A stretch of 64,000 bases of DNA from Leishmania martiniquensis (taxonomy: Eukaryota > Euglenozoa > Kinetoplastea > Trypanosomatida > Trypanosomatidae), in contig NC_090149.1 in NCBI RefSeq assembly GCF_017916325.1, positions 264,501 through 328,500 on the forward strand, in the 5' to 3' direction. Below the pieces are notes generated by a model. It worked only from the letters and a program-made list of their open reading frames with translations, made no database searches and was not told the DNA's origin. Position numbers and translations under genes: made by a program. Shown one piece after another: positions 19,611 to 29,600 of this stretch. Within the stretch, counting starts at the first letter, position 1. Every line of letters starts with the position of its first letter.

Positions 19611-20915
19611 TTAGCACCCTCGCGCACCACTACATGGAGGCGCCGCTGCGGTCGCGCCAGGCTCCGCCAAAGTGGGGCCAAAGCCTCGTAGGTCTAGCGC
19701 CTTCTTGGTCGTCCAAGGCGGCTGCCGCTGCCTCCAGCCGCCTGCACAAGAGGCGCCGGTGTGGCTGCTCGTCATCTGCGTCGACGCCGCGCAAGGCCGT
19801 GGCAATGACGCACCGTCTTTGTCAGCACGAGGCCAGCAGTAGGGCCCGTCTGCATCGCCCGTCTCATCCATCTGGGAGACAGAGATACGGGCAACTGCCG
19901 TCTGCAGCTGAGGCTCCTGCACTGGAGCGCCATCAGCTTGGCCGCTGCCACGTGCCTCATGTGTGCCGCCGCAGATGCTGCTGCTATACAGCGGTACTGC
20001 TTGTACAGCATCCACAGCTAGAATGAGGTGGGTGAAGGCCTCTAGCACGCCCCTTCCCGATAGGGCCGATGTCATGAAGTTTCGCATGCCCATCGCGTGT
20101 GAGATGCTATCCGCTTCTTCCTGCAGCGCCTCCAACGAGCCTGAAGCCGTTGCCGACGAGGTTGTGGTGGTCTTCGCGTCCAGTAAGTCTAGCTTGGCAC
20201 CAACGATGATGCACACACAGTCGGCGCGCGCTAGCTCTGTCACCCGCGCTCCCCAGCGCGGCACGTTCAGCAGCGACTCGTGCCGTGTCACGTCGTAGAC
20301 AATGATGGCGCCGACGGCGTTGCGGTAAAAAGCGTTGCTGATAACGCCCGCATTACGCTCCTGACCGGCCGTATCCCAGAGTTGCAGGACAACGGTCTCG
20401 GTAACCCCGACCGGCCCGAGAGGTATTTTCACCTCTCGGGAGGTGAACTCCACCCCAATGGTGGAGGGCAGCCTCGGGTCGTACTCATTGCAGCAGTAGC
20501 GGTGCATCAGGTTCGACTTGCCCACACCAGGCTCGCCAACGATGAGCACCTTGTACGTGCGCAGAAACCTGCTGTGCTCGCCGACGGGGGACGGCATGAG
20601 CAGCGCTCCATCTAGATTCGCGGCGTAGGTGGATGCCAGCGATTCAGTGGCATGCGCGTTGGAGGAGGGCGGAGGGCCACTGACGGTCATGAAGGGAGAA
20701 GCGGCCGTGTGGGATGCTGTGGCCAGCGAGGAAGACGACGCATCAGTAGCCGACGTGAGGTGGGCAGTAGTTAGGTACTCTGCATCACGCAGGTGTTCAG
20801 CCTTGTGGGCGCCATCCTGCCTATCCATCGCGTCTCGCGATTCAAGTGAGTCGGTGCGTGCGAGCATGGCTGCGGTGCCGCTTGCCTCGCGGGGAAGAGG
20901 GATCAGCCTCTCCAT
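19611..20915 (-). CDS. Divergent Rab-like small GTPase with long N-terminal extension
   Basis: This 434-residue protein carries a Ras-superfamily GTPase domain at about residues 120-300. Visible motifs are P-loop GEPGVGKS (Lys near 133), switch I with STIGVEF, WDTAGQER in switch II, and FYRNAVGAIIVYDVT, which together point to the Rab branch acting in membrane traffic. Two motifs are off-pattern: the usual NKXD is VGAKLDL, with Ala-Lys-Leu-Asp and no Asn, and the usual SAK is SAL, so guanine-nucleotide affinity may be unusual. About 120 Ser/Ala/Thr-rich residues precede the domain and about 130 follow it. The protein ends in GARGC with a single final Cys rather than the common CC or CXC, so prenylation is uncertain. 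A typical Rab is about 200 residues, so this is twice that. The start is the first Met; the domain does not depend on it. Confidence 0.9.
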   Translation of the reverse strand: MERLIPLPREASGTAAMLARTDSLESRDAMDRQDGAHKAEHLRDAEYLTTAHLTSATDASSSSLATASHTAASPFMTVSGPPPSSNAHATESLASTYAANLDGALLMPSPVGEHSRFLRTYKVLIVGEPGVGKSNLMHRYCCNEYDPRLPSTIGVEFTSREVKIPLGPVGVTETVVLQLWDTAGQERNAGVISNAFYRNAVGAIIVYDVTRHESLLNVPRWGARVTELARADCVCIIVGAKLDLLDAKTTTTSSATASGSLEALQEEADSISHAMGMRNFMTSALSGRGVLEAFTHLILAVDAVQAVPLYSSSICGGTHEARGSGQADGAPVQEPQLQTAVARISVSQMDETGDADGPYCWPRADKDGASLPRPCAASTQMTSSHTGASCAGGWRQRQPPWTTKKALDLRGFGPTLAEPGATAAAPPCSGARGC

Positions 20916-23402
20916 TGCCGGTGTGGATGGAGACCGAGAGACTGATTGATATGCCCAAAGGGGTGATCAGCGCTTGACAGCTGCCAAGATGGCCCCTTGG
21001 GCGAGAGCCGCCAGAGAATAAGCGCTCTGAGACGGAAGCGGGCTACTCGCAGGCGTCGAGAAAATGTCGACGGTACCGCGAACAGTCGCGAGAAGAAGCG
21101 TTGGGGCGCGATGGCGGATGTGGGCCCGCACTGTGAAGAGCGCAAGCCGCCTTGAGATCAGCAGAGCGAATTCAAGTAGGGGGCGAGGAAGGACGCTTGT
21201 GTGCACCTCTGAGTGTGTGTGCGTGCCAAAGGGGCGACGCGAACACACGCACGCAAAAAAAATCCGATGATGCAGCAGCAGAAAGGCGTAGCGCCGAGCC
21301 GCACTATGCGCGGCTGTGCCACCAAACGCGCAGGACGCAGTCGGGGCTTCCCTAACACAAACCCTCCACTGCACCTTTAGAGAGTCGGAGTCGGGGTGTC
21401 TGATGGGAGGGGGTGGTGACGTAAAAGCCCTCAAGAGGTGCTATGGCAACCCGACGAAAAATATGTGAAGGAGGCAGAGATGCCGATGACCACGGGCCGG
21501 CAACAGGAGGAGGGAGAGGAGCGGGATGGGGGGAAGGAAATCGCGTGACTGCCTCCCTTGAGGGGATGAAAAAAAAAGGGAGCGTATCTCCTTCCAGGAC
21601 GAGGCCGCTCACTGCCGGCGATAGGCCGACGTGCAGAGGAGGGGTGGCGATACGAGCAAGAAGGCGCCACTGGAGCAAGCGGCAGCGTTGAGTTACCTTG
21701 TGCGCGTGCGAGAAGAAAGGTGACTGCGTGCGCCCACTCATCGGCGCTCTCTTCGACGCTCGCGTGGCTTGGCTTGGCTGGGCGAGGGACTCCACAGAGG
21801 GGAGACGCCTGCTGATGTGCATGGAGAGAGCCAGCGGCTGAGCGCACAGGCAGCATTCTCATCTCATAAACACACACACACACACTCACACACTTGCGCA
21901 CCCAAAGGCACAGCAGAGCACATCAATGACGCGCAGGATGAAGAGAACCAAAGGAGCAGCGGCGAAACAGAGGATGTTACAGCAGCGAACACACAAGCAA
22001 TGAGATGCGAACGCGATGCAATGCGACAAGGGGGAGAAGGGTTGCGTGAGCACTGTACACGCTTCTTCATCGGCATGTCGGGCAATCGTCGAGCTTACAA
22101 GCTTCAGAGCGGAGCCGATCCAGCAAAAAAAAGGGAGAGTGTGTGTGTGTGTCTGTAAGGGAAGGGCGTGGTGTGAGTGGAAATAGTCGAGCCGCCCGCA
22201 GTGGCGCCACTACGGAAGGGATCAATAAAATAAGGGAAGAGGCGATCATAGTGAGAGCATCCCAGAGGTGGAGGGAGAGGGAATCTTTCGGCCTCCCCGG
22301 GGCGGCTATGCGTTGTTGCGGTCGACATGGCATCGGCAGAGGGCACACATCGAAAGGCGGCGCCGGGGAGGGGGAAGGAGAGAGGGTGTAGGAGGAAAGA
22401 GAAGAGGTTAGCGATACACACACGCATATATATATATATGTAAAAAGACACAGACACGGAAACATTCAAGGCGATGGGGAGGAAGAAAGGCGCGCTAATA
22501 TGTCTGAAGGAGGCCACTCTACCGCCACTTCACCCCTCTTCGCTGCACTCTAAGGCTCTGTAAAGGAACCAGGCCCCTTCCCCCCTTCCCCCTTCTTCCC
22601 CCAACAACACCGTCGGTTGCCGTACAGCCGATTGCGACTCCACTGCATACAGCGCAGGCTGGGGAGAGAGTGGGTAGGAGGAAGGGTGTCGGCATCAAAG
22701 ACCTTCAACCCGGTAAGAGCAGACGAAGCGGCAGGGTGATGGCGCATATTTGCTGAATTATCGACGCAGCTCATATTCAGCTGGCCCACGCGTGACCATG
22801 AGCGAGCGACAATACGAATAAGCACCGGTTCACAGCCATCAGTTGACATCACAGGGCCTGCAGCAGCGCCCTCCTGCACGACTGCTTGTGGTCTCCCAAG
22901 ATCGAATGGGGCTGCTACGCCCCCCCTCCCTCCCTCCCTTGAGGATGCGGTTCACTGCCGCGCATGGCATCATCAAGGGAGGGAGGGCTTCGGGGAGGAG
23001 TGGGAGAGGGGTGTGGTGGGTGGGGGGGTGCGAGCCGTGAGCCCAAGACGGTGAGATAAGGCAAGGAAAATGTTTAGACAATCAGAATACAAAGGTGGCG
23101 AAAGGATGAGAGCGGAGAAGAGGTGAGGTAACCGATTGCAAGTGCCAGGAAGATGTGTCCATGACAGACAGACAGATAGACTAACAGATAGAGGAGGAGG
23201 AGTGCGCAGCGGCCTTATCACAGCAAGTGAGCGTCAGAGATGCGCGAGACGGACGGTACCGCGAATAATCTACACTCTGAGCGCAAGCGAAAAAAAAGAA
23301 GAATGAACGAGAGAATGGGAAGCTGCCACATCGCTCTTCTCTGCAGGGGCGGGGCACACGCATGCACACGTCGCCTGCCCTGCCCAGCACACGGTCGTTA
23401 GA
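20916..23402. other. 2.5-kb intergenic region upstream of the Rab-like gene
   Basis: It should hold the Rab-like 5' leader and the 3' UTR of the signal-peptide gene. It contains a (CA)n run near 21870-21890, a (GT)n run near 22140-22152, an (AT)7 tract at 22426-22439, and a strong hairpin at 22928-22987. Minus-strand ORFs of up to 156 codons overlap each other in different frames and are Ser/Pro/His low complexity. I see no supported gene. Confidence 0.6.
22928..22987. repeat. Inverted repeat, 20-bp arms (19/20), 20-base loop
   Basis: The left arm 22928-22947 (ccctccctcccttgaggatg) pairs with the right arm 22968-22987 (catcatcaagggagggaggg) with one mismatch. The loop is 22948-22967. In RNA from the minus strand this would be a stable stem in the 3' UTR of the 23403-24473 gene. 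A role in mRNA stability or 3' end formation is possible but unproven. Confidence 0.8.
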
Positions 23403-24473
23403 TCAAGAGAGAGAGAGAGAGAGAAAGGACACAAAGAGGATCGACAGAAGCAGCGATAGGATGGCCGCGTGGCCCTTTGCCTTGCTGCTACTCGGAATGC
23501 AGTTGCCCACGTCCACTTCCACGATCAGGCAGTCGCTGCGAGACTTTCCTTTTTTCAGCGCCGCAGTGAGAGCCCCCTTTGAGTCCCGGGTGCTCGCTAC
23601 AAGGCAGCGACGCCACAGCTCTTCCTCTGTCTGTATCACAGACGCCCTCGTGGCATCCGCCGATATTCGCGCGGCGTCACCGCCATCGCAGCAGCGTTCC
23701 ATGGCTTCCAGCTCCACCGCCGCTGGTACGGTTACCGGGTTCGGTGTTGTCCCTCGTCTGCGCGCACCAGCCCCCGGCTGTCCCGATGGCGCGGAGAAAC
23801 CTTGACGGCGACGAGCATCACTGCTGCGAGCGCACCACCGCCGGTGCCGGTGCCCTTCGGGGCTTTCCTCCTCGTCGACCGCCTCGTCCCCAAGCAGAAT
23901 CAGAAGACGGAGGGAAGTGAGAGTGATGCGGGACGGCTCCGCCTCGGCGCTGGACGTGGCTGCATCGGCAGAGGTCGCCTCTGCGATCGCATAGTCCGGC
24001 TGGTGCGAGGAGATGTCATGCGCGTGGCGCACCGTGCTACGATAATCGCCAGCCAGTGGTAAGTGCAGATCCACTTCCGTGCGGGTCTCCGCTGCTCGTG
24101 ACGGTGACGATCCGACCTCTAGGGCACCCTTTCGCGGTGATCCACGCTGAGGGCGCAGATGCCCGGCATTCTTGCCATCTCCAGGGATCAGGAGATCGCC
24201 ATCGAGGAGGTGCCAGTTTTCGTGGTTCACATCGAGAACGAATCTTCGGCACCGAAAGTTTATAGTTGATTCTTTGTTATCTGCCGCCGCCGCTTCCGCT
24301 GCGCTCGCCGACGGTGCTGACGGGATGCGCACAGCATCCAGTGCTTTCACGGAACGATCTTCCATTGCACGCATTGCCGACGACGCACTCGAGCGCGCTA
24401 CGAGGAGTAGAAACGCGAGGAGCAGTGCTGCCTTCAGAGCGCACACTGAAAATAGCCCGTGACGCCTCTGCAT
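23403..24473 (-). CDS. Hypothetical secreted or membrane-anchored protein
   Basis: I do not recognise the family. From the Met of MQRRHGLFSVCALKAALLL the product is 356 residues. It begins with a clear signal peptide (a basic start, then ALLLAFLLLVARSSASSA) and ends in a hydrophobic stretch (HAAILSLLLSILFVSFLSL) running nearly to the stop. That ending could be a C-terminal anchor or a GPI-addition signal. Between them lie cysteines and a segment with RFVLDVNHENWHLLDGDLL that looks folded, an acidic patch (GDEAVDEEESPE), and an Arg-rich linker. The reading frame stays open upstream to 25058, but that part is Pro/His/Ser low complexity. The signal peptide and a candidate splice acceptor 38 bases upstream both support the chosen start. 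It probably enters the secretory pathway. No N-glycosylation sequon was evident. Confidence 0.75.
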   Translation of the reverse strand: MQRRHGLFSVCALKAALLLAFLLLVARSSASSAMRAMEDRSVKALDAVRIPSAPSASAAEAAAADNKESTINFRCRRFVLDVNHENWHLLDGDLLIPGDGKNAGHLRPQRGSPRKGALEVGSSPSRAAETRTEVDLHLPLAGDYRSTVRHAHDISSHQPDYAIAEATSADAATSSAEAEPSRITLTSLRLLILLGDEAVDEEESPEGHRHRRWCARSSDARRRQGFSAPSGQPGAGARRRGTTPNPVTVPAAVELEAMERCCDGGDAARISADATRASVIQTEEELWRRCLVASTRDSKGALTAALKKGKSRSDCLIVEVDVGNCIPSSSKAKGHAAILSLLLSILFVSFLSLSLS

Positions 24474-25506
24474 TCTGATAGCTGCCACCTCTGATGCGGT
24501 GGTGAGCGCAGCTATAGAGGTCCAAAGAGGAGAGAGAGAGGGAGGGGGGTGAGAGAGGTGTGGGATGGGGGGAAGGTGAAAGTGGTGGTGGCAGAAGCAA
24601 AGCGGGTTCTCTACAGCACATGCCCATGGGAAGAGGGGGGAGGAGGAGGATGGGAGGGGGTGACAGTGTCCACCGGAGATGACAGCAAAAAATAAGATAG
24701 CATAAAGCAAAAAGAGCGCGAGAGGGAGATAGTAGTGAGGATATGACCTCCGATGCAGGAGGACAGCGTGGGGCCCTCTCCCTCTGCCTTGCGCCGAAAA
24801 CAACACGGGGAGTGGGGAAGAGAGGCTCCCGCGCGTGGTGCTCTTACCGCTTTGAAGGAGTACGTTGCGGGAGCACGAGCAGGTTGGGGGTGGTGTGGGA
24901 CGAAAAGGGATTTTTTTCTCGCTGCTAGCGGAAAAGAGGCGGCGGTGGAGGCGGTGGAGGCGGTGTAGACTCCGTGAGATATGGTCACACGCAGGTACCC
25001 CCTCTCCGTACGAGAGCAGGAGCGACGTGCGCCATGACGAATGTTCGTGAAGGCCCAAAGAGAGATGGAGAGAAATGCGAGAGGGAAGGCGGACACATGT
25101 GCGATTTCGGCAATCAGCATCGCCTCATGATGCAGATGCGTAGACTTATACGTACACATACGTATGCACCTCTCTCTTATATGCAAGCACGCGCTAGCAC
25201 ACGCATTGCAACTACACTTGCGGTGCAGCGCCGCCTGGACGGAGTGTGTGCCTGTGTGTGGAGAGGGTGGGGTGGGGGTGGGGGAGGCGCATGTGTGCAT
25301 CCTTGGTGGCAGCAATGGCCACAACGCTCACCATCGTGCGCTAGGCCCCCCCTCGCGCTTTCGCTCTCCCCCTTCCTTTTTTTTCCTCCGCTCTTCCCAC
25401 CCCCTTTTCGTATTCGCTGCGGGGAAGCATTCCGACGCGGCGTGAGGCACACAAAGGCCGCACACACACACACACACACACACAGACACAAACGCACCTG
25501 TTGAAG
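24474..25506. other. Intergenic region upstream of the signal-peptide gene
   Basis: Contains a long purine-rich stretch at 24518-24580, GGCGGTGGA-type repeats near 24940-24962, and a (CA)n run at 25461-25484 close to the bL21m stop. Open frames on the minus strand (to 25058, and 24611-25324) are Ser/Pro/His-rich and look like untranslated sequence. Confidence 0.65.
24512..24513 (-). promoter_or_regulatory. Candidate spliced-leader acceptor AG for the signal-peptide gene
   Basis: On the minus strand a C/T-rich run (about 24555 down to 24520, ending ctttggacctctat) leads into AG at 24512-24513. The leader would be 38 bases, ending at the ATG at 24473. If right, it excludes the longer upstream open frame from the protein. 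Confidence 0.45.
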
Positions 25507-26067
25507 CTACTGCCTCGTTGGAGGATCCTCCATCATTTCTAGAAAAGCCGAAGCCTCTTCCACCTTATCCCAGTCCTTCGGATAGTACAAGTCGTACCCA
25601 TCGTTTGCCGTGAAGACGGGGTTCGGATGCCTCTCTGCATGGAAGTCCTTCATCAGCACTCCGTCGTACTTATCCAACTCGCCTAGCACTGTCGGTTCAT
25701 AGACTACCTCGCGGATACGCAGGATTGTCGCCGCGTGCTGCGCGTCCACCCATCGCAACCGCCGCCGTCCTGGCGTGGAGAAGAGCGACACGACGTTGCG
25801 CATGCGCTTCTGCTCCTCAACGTCCGCCGTCACCCGCACCTGCTCCAACAGCGGCCGACCAATGGCAGTAAAGCGTGGTCCGCCGACCATGAGGACTTTT
25901 TTAAGCGCGATTTGGCTCCCAATAGGCGCGCGCAGCCGCTGAACCGCGATGACGTCGCCAGGACTTACTTTGTACTGGTGGTTGCCACAGTATACGACTG
26001 CGAACTTCAGCCCCTCGATGAGGGGCTGAAGCGCCTTGGCGATTGCAGGATTGGCGCATCGCAGCAT
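25507..26067 (-). CDS. Mitochondrial ribosomal protein bL21m
   Basis: This 186-residue protein matches the bacterial L21 family over about residues 20-95: FAVVYCGNHQYKVSPGDVI corresponds to the family start (a V-x-x-G-x-Q-Y-x-V-x-x-G-D pattern). It is followed by the LMVGGP turn and the IGRPLLEQVRVTADV strand. L21 binds 23S-type rRNA in the large subunit. Here it should act in the mitochondrial (kinetoplastid) ribosome, since cytosolic ribosomes lack this family. Residues of about 100-186 form an extension beyond the bacterial length of about 103. No strong N-terminal presequence is evident, only MLRCANPAIAKALQPL, which could be a short amphipathic targeting helix. A perfect 12-bp hairpin falls in codons 13-21. 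Confidence 0.88.
   Translation of the reverse strand: MLRCANPAIAKALQPLIEGLKFAVVYCGNHQYKVSPGDVIAVQRLRAPIGSQIALKKVLMVGGPRFTAIGRPLLEQVRVTADVEEQKRMRNVVSLFSTPGRRRLRWVDAQHAATILRIREVVYEPTVLGELDKYDGVLMKDFHAERHPNPVFTANDGYDLYYPKDWDKVEEASAFLEMMEDPPTRQ
26005..26031. repeat. Perfect 12-bp hairpin inside bL21m
   Basis: The arms 26005-26016 (cttcagcccctc) and 26020-26031 (gaggggctgaag) are exact reverse complements with a 3-base loop (gat). It lies near the start of the bL21m coding region and encodes about LQPLIEGLK. A stem so near the start could slow translation, or it may be chance. Confidence 0.9.
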
Positions 26068-26687
26068 CGAGGCCTCCGCGAGAGACAGAGAAGAAGGTGC
26101 CTGCGCACGAGGGTGGGTGTGGGATGCGGGGGGGGGTCACGTGGCCACGGAATCTGAACGAGCCTGCGATCCACGTTGAGGAGGAGGCGCCGGTCGCGAT
26201 GCCGGTGTGTGGGGCGCACCCAATCAGGAAACAGAGAGAGAGAGGTAGAGAGGGGGAGAGAGAGAGGTGTCACACATAAGTGGGGGCGAGGCGTAGAGAT
26301 GCCAGAGCACTTCTAGTTGCATTGTGAGAGAAGGGTAGGAGGCACATGATGGGCGACAGGGGCTGACGTGCAAGATGAAACAGCGCTCCAGTGAGCAAGC
26401 ACGCGCATTACGTGTGTGCGTGGGGCGTTTGTGGTGATCCCGTTGCGTGAAAGTAAAGTTGGGGAAGGGGGACGTCTCGTAGCGTGCGTCCCTCTTCGAG
26501 GATGGCTGGCTGGCCGGCGGAGCACCGTGTTACATAGGCGAGCGTTTCCACTGCTGCGGCATGCTCGTCTACTGAGCACTGCACGCTGACACCTCGCCAG
26601 TTCTGCGCGCTCTCGCTCGCTCTCACTTCCCCGCTCTGTCCTGCAACGTGAAACACTGCAGTGCGCGAGGGAGCGTGCAAGTCGCCC
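26068..26687. other. Intergenic region, giant gene to bL21m
   Basis: A 620-bp spacer that is the 3' UTR of the 4082-residue gene plus the bL21m leader. A purine tract at 26236-26270 gives a pyrimidine tract on the coding strand. No ORF is supported. Confidence 0.65.
26164..26165 (-). promoter_or_regulatory. Candidate spliced-leader acceptor AG for bL21m
   Basis: After the coding-strand pyrimidine tract (26270 down to 26236) the first AG I find is in atcgcag at 26164-26165. The distance from tract to AG, about 70 bases, is long. The leader would be 96 bases. Confidence 0.3.
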
Positions 26688-29600
26688 TCAGAGCCAGGCG
26701 TAGCATTGCCGGTACTCGTTGGGTGTCAGGCGCTTTCGCTCCGTGGTGCCTGAATGACTTGCAGCGCTGCCGCCCTTGTCCGAAGAGGGGTCCCACGGAA
26801 GGGAGGTGGGGGCGCTGAAGCCCTCGGGCCACGTCGGGTCGCGGGCCAGCCGCTCCCGTGACGGTAGTGGCGGTGGCAGACCTGAAGTGACTGCGATCCC
26901 TTTCCCGTGGAGCATCTCCTCTTGCGCCGCAAGCCGCTGCAAGGTCGACACCACCTGCTGATCCACTCTGTGAGCCTCCTCCAGCTGGCGAACGCGCTCC
27001 TCTAGGCTGCTGACGTGGCGCGTCTTACGCTGCAGCTCATAGCGCAAGCCTAGCGGGTCGTCAATGGAGAGGACCGCGACCTTCGACTGCAGCACTGGTG
27101 CACCGCTCGCAGGCTGCACTGTGGCGACTGCGCCTGGCACGGAAGGCTGACTGTTGGGCTTTTCTCGGGCCAGGTGTCTCTCTTCTCTTGGTTTGGACCT
27201 CATCTTGGGGCTGCTGGCACTCTTTGGCCGCAGGGACACCGGTGGGGGTGTCTGCTGCGGCTGCCCTTCGCGCCACTGAGGCCGCTGCGCATGCTGCTGC
27301 AGCTGCCGATGCATATTCGCACACTTAATACTCCAGGTGTCTGCCATCAGAAGTGTCTTGGCCTCCATCCACTTCAGCGCGCATGCATCGTGCGCCGACC
27401 ACCACCTGCGTGTGCACCGCTGTGTATGAACTTCCAGAGCGGCCCACGCCCGGTCCTGTTGCGTATGGGCCTCCTCCATGGCTTGCATTGCGGCAAGCGT
27501 GCGCGCATGTGCACACTCTTCGCGCTGAAGCGCGTTGTTTCTATCTCGAGCCTGCTGCTCTGCACACCTTGCTTGATCCTGAGCACTTGCAAGCGCTGCC
27601 TTTTGCATGGCTGCGTCGGCGGCTCGTGCTGCCTTCTCAGACTGCAACGCATCCTCTAAACGCTGACGAAGCGCGTCGCTGACAGAGTTATCCTCCTTTA
27701 ACGTGGCTATGGTGCGACAATGCGTCTCCAGCTCTCGACGGAGGGCCTCCTCGCGCTCCAGCACATCTTCCTGCTGCCGCTGCAGATGGTCGTATTGTTG
27801 CGCACGCACTGCCTCCAGCTCCCTTTCCAACCCTTCGATGCGGCTCCGCAGCTGGCACTGCTCCTCAACGCCAACCTCCACGAGATCCGGCTTTTCCACT
27901 ACGGCATCGACACGGCGGCAAAGCTCCGCATTCTCTGATGGTGCCTCGTGCAGAGCAGCCGTCATCCACTCGCGAGCCTCGCGCTCGCGGCGCAGTCCAT
28001 CCGCGGCAAGCTGGGCTGCCTGCTCAGCAGCCGCAAGCTTGCGCGTGACGTCGTCAAAGGCGGCCCGATGAGCTTCTTCGCTGACTGCGTGTGCGCATCG
28101 CGTGGCGCGCAGCTCGTCCTCGTATTCTTGGCGCAAGGCGCGCTCGCGCTCCTTGGTATCCTGCTGCCACTGCTCCTGAGCAGCGCGGGCGCCACGCAGC
28201 TCTTCCTCCAGCACCATCACTCGATCCGCTAGTGCCTTTCGAGCTGATTCCAGCGCTGCAGCTTGCGCCTCGGCGATCATGCAGTGGCGCCTGCGCTCTC
28301 CACTCTCTGCCTCGGCAGTATGTAGTTGTTCTGCTGTAGACTCGATGCGCTGCCGCAGGGCAGCCGTTTGCGCCTGCGCTGCCTGTGACTCGGCTGCCAG
28401 ATGCGCCAGTGCGTCCTTCTCCCGTTGAATCGCTTCATCTCGCTCGCAATGCAGCAGCCGCTGCACCTCTTCGCTCTCACGCAGAAGGCGATCCTGTGTC
28501 GCCACATGTTCGGCCTTCGCCACCGCGCTTGCGCGGCGCTCGGCATCGAGCTCCTTCGCTAAGCGACTCTGCGCCGCTTCGCTGGCCGCCTGTGCGGCTC
28601 GCATCGTGGCGAGTGTTTCCATGTGCGACTCTAACGCTCGACGAAGGGTCTCCTCACGCTGCGCCGCGTCGTGCGCTCGCTGCCGCTGCTGCGCTTCCGC
28701 TACTGCCCACTCTTTTTCTTGCACCTCCAGCTTCTCACGGAGCACACGCTGCTCACGCTCAAGGGCCCTGATCGCATCCTCGGCTACAGTGCGCTCCTTG
28801 ATTGCGTCTGCTTCAGCGACACGCAGCTTTTCGGTGAGGGCATCGATGCGTTGCTGAAGCTGTGCTTCGAGCTGAGCTCCCCGTGAGGCGGGTAGTAGTG
28901 CGACATCGCTACTCACCAAGGGAAGTCGGGTCACCTCTGCAATTTTAGGTGAACGGGATGCGAGCGGCGGTGGCGCTGGGAGCGGCGCGGCTTTGGTCTC
29001 AGCTCCAGCCGCGCTCCCCACATGCGACGAAGGCAAGGTGTCACTACCGGGGGGGGAGAGACTCCGACTTCGACTTCGGCTTGCGTGCGCACGTCGCCGC
29101 TGCTCGCTCTGCAGCTGCTGCGTGAGCTGATCCATTTGCACGGTGTGGGCGTGCCGTTCGGCGTCGAGCAGGGCTCGCCATTGGTCCATGCGGAAGTGAG
29201 CGTTGCGCAGCCCGTCCTCTAGCTCGTGCACGCGGTTCAGAAGTTGCGTATGCAGCGACGCCGGTGACAGAAGCGATGACTCCGTCGGAAGCCGAGGCGG
29301 TGTGCCAGCCAAAGCAGTCGCGACAGGTGCGGCGGTTGCTTTGGGCTCTCCAAGAGTCGGTGCTACCGCTCCTGCCGCCAGCTCCGCCACTTGCGAAGCC
29401 CCGCTCATGGAGGCGGCGGGCACGCTGGCGGCACTGCTACCCTGTACCTCTTTCCTTCTTACTTCGCACGCCGACGCCGAGGAAGCAACGGGCGGCGGCA
29501 GCAGCAGCTGCGCGGTGCTGGTGCTCACTGACACACGCATAGGCGGCGACGGGGGTGTGGGGGGTCGCTGCTGCTGCTGCTGTCGCGCCTCTTCCGCCAA

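Noticed and set aside
24474..25324. Upstream extension of the signal-peptide protein and an overlapping 237-codon ORF
   Set aside because: Low-complexity translation; a signal peptide begins at 24473 and a good splice acceptor lies at 24512.
25461..25484. (CA)n run considered as a CRISPR-like or functional repeat
   Set aside because: A simple dinucleotide microsatellite with no spacer structure; many similar runs occur in the gaps.
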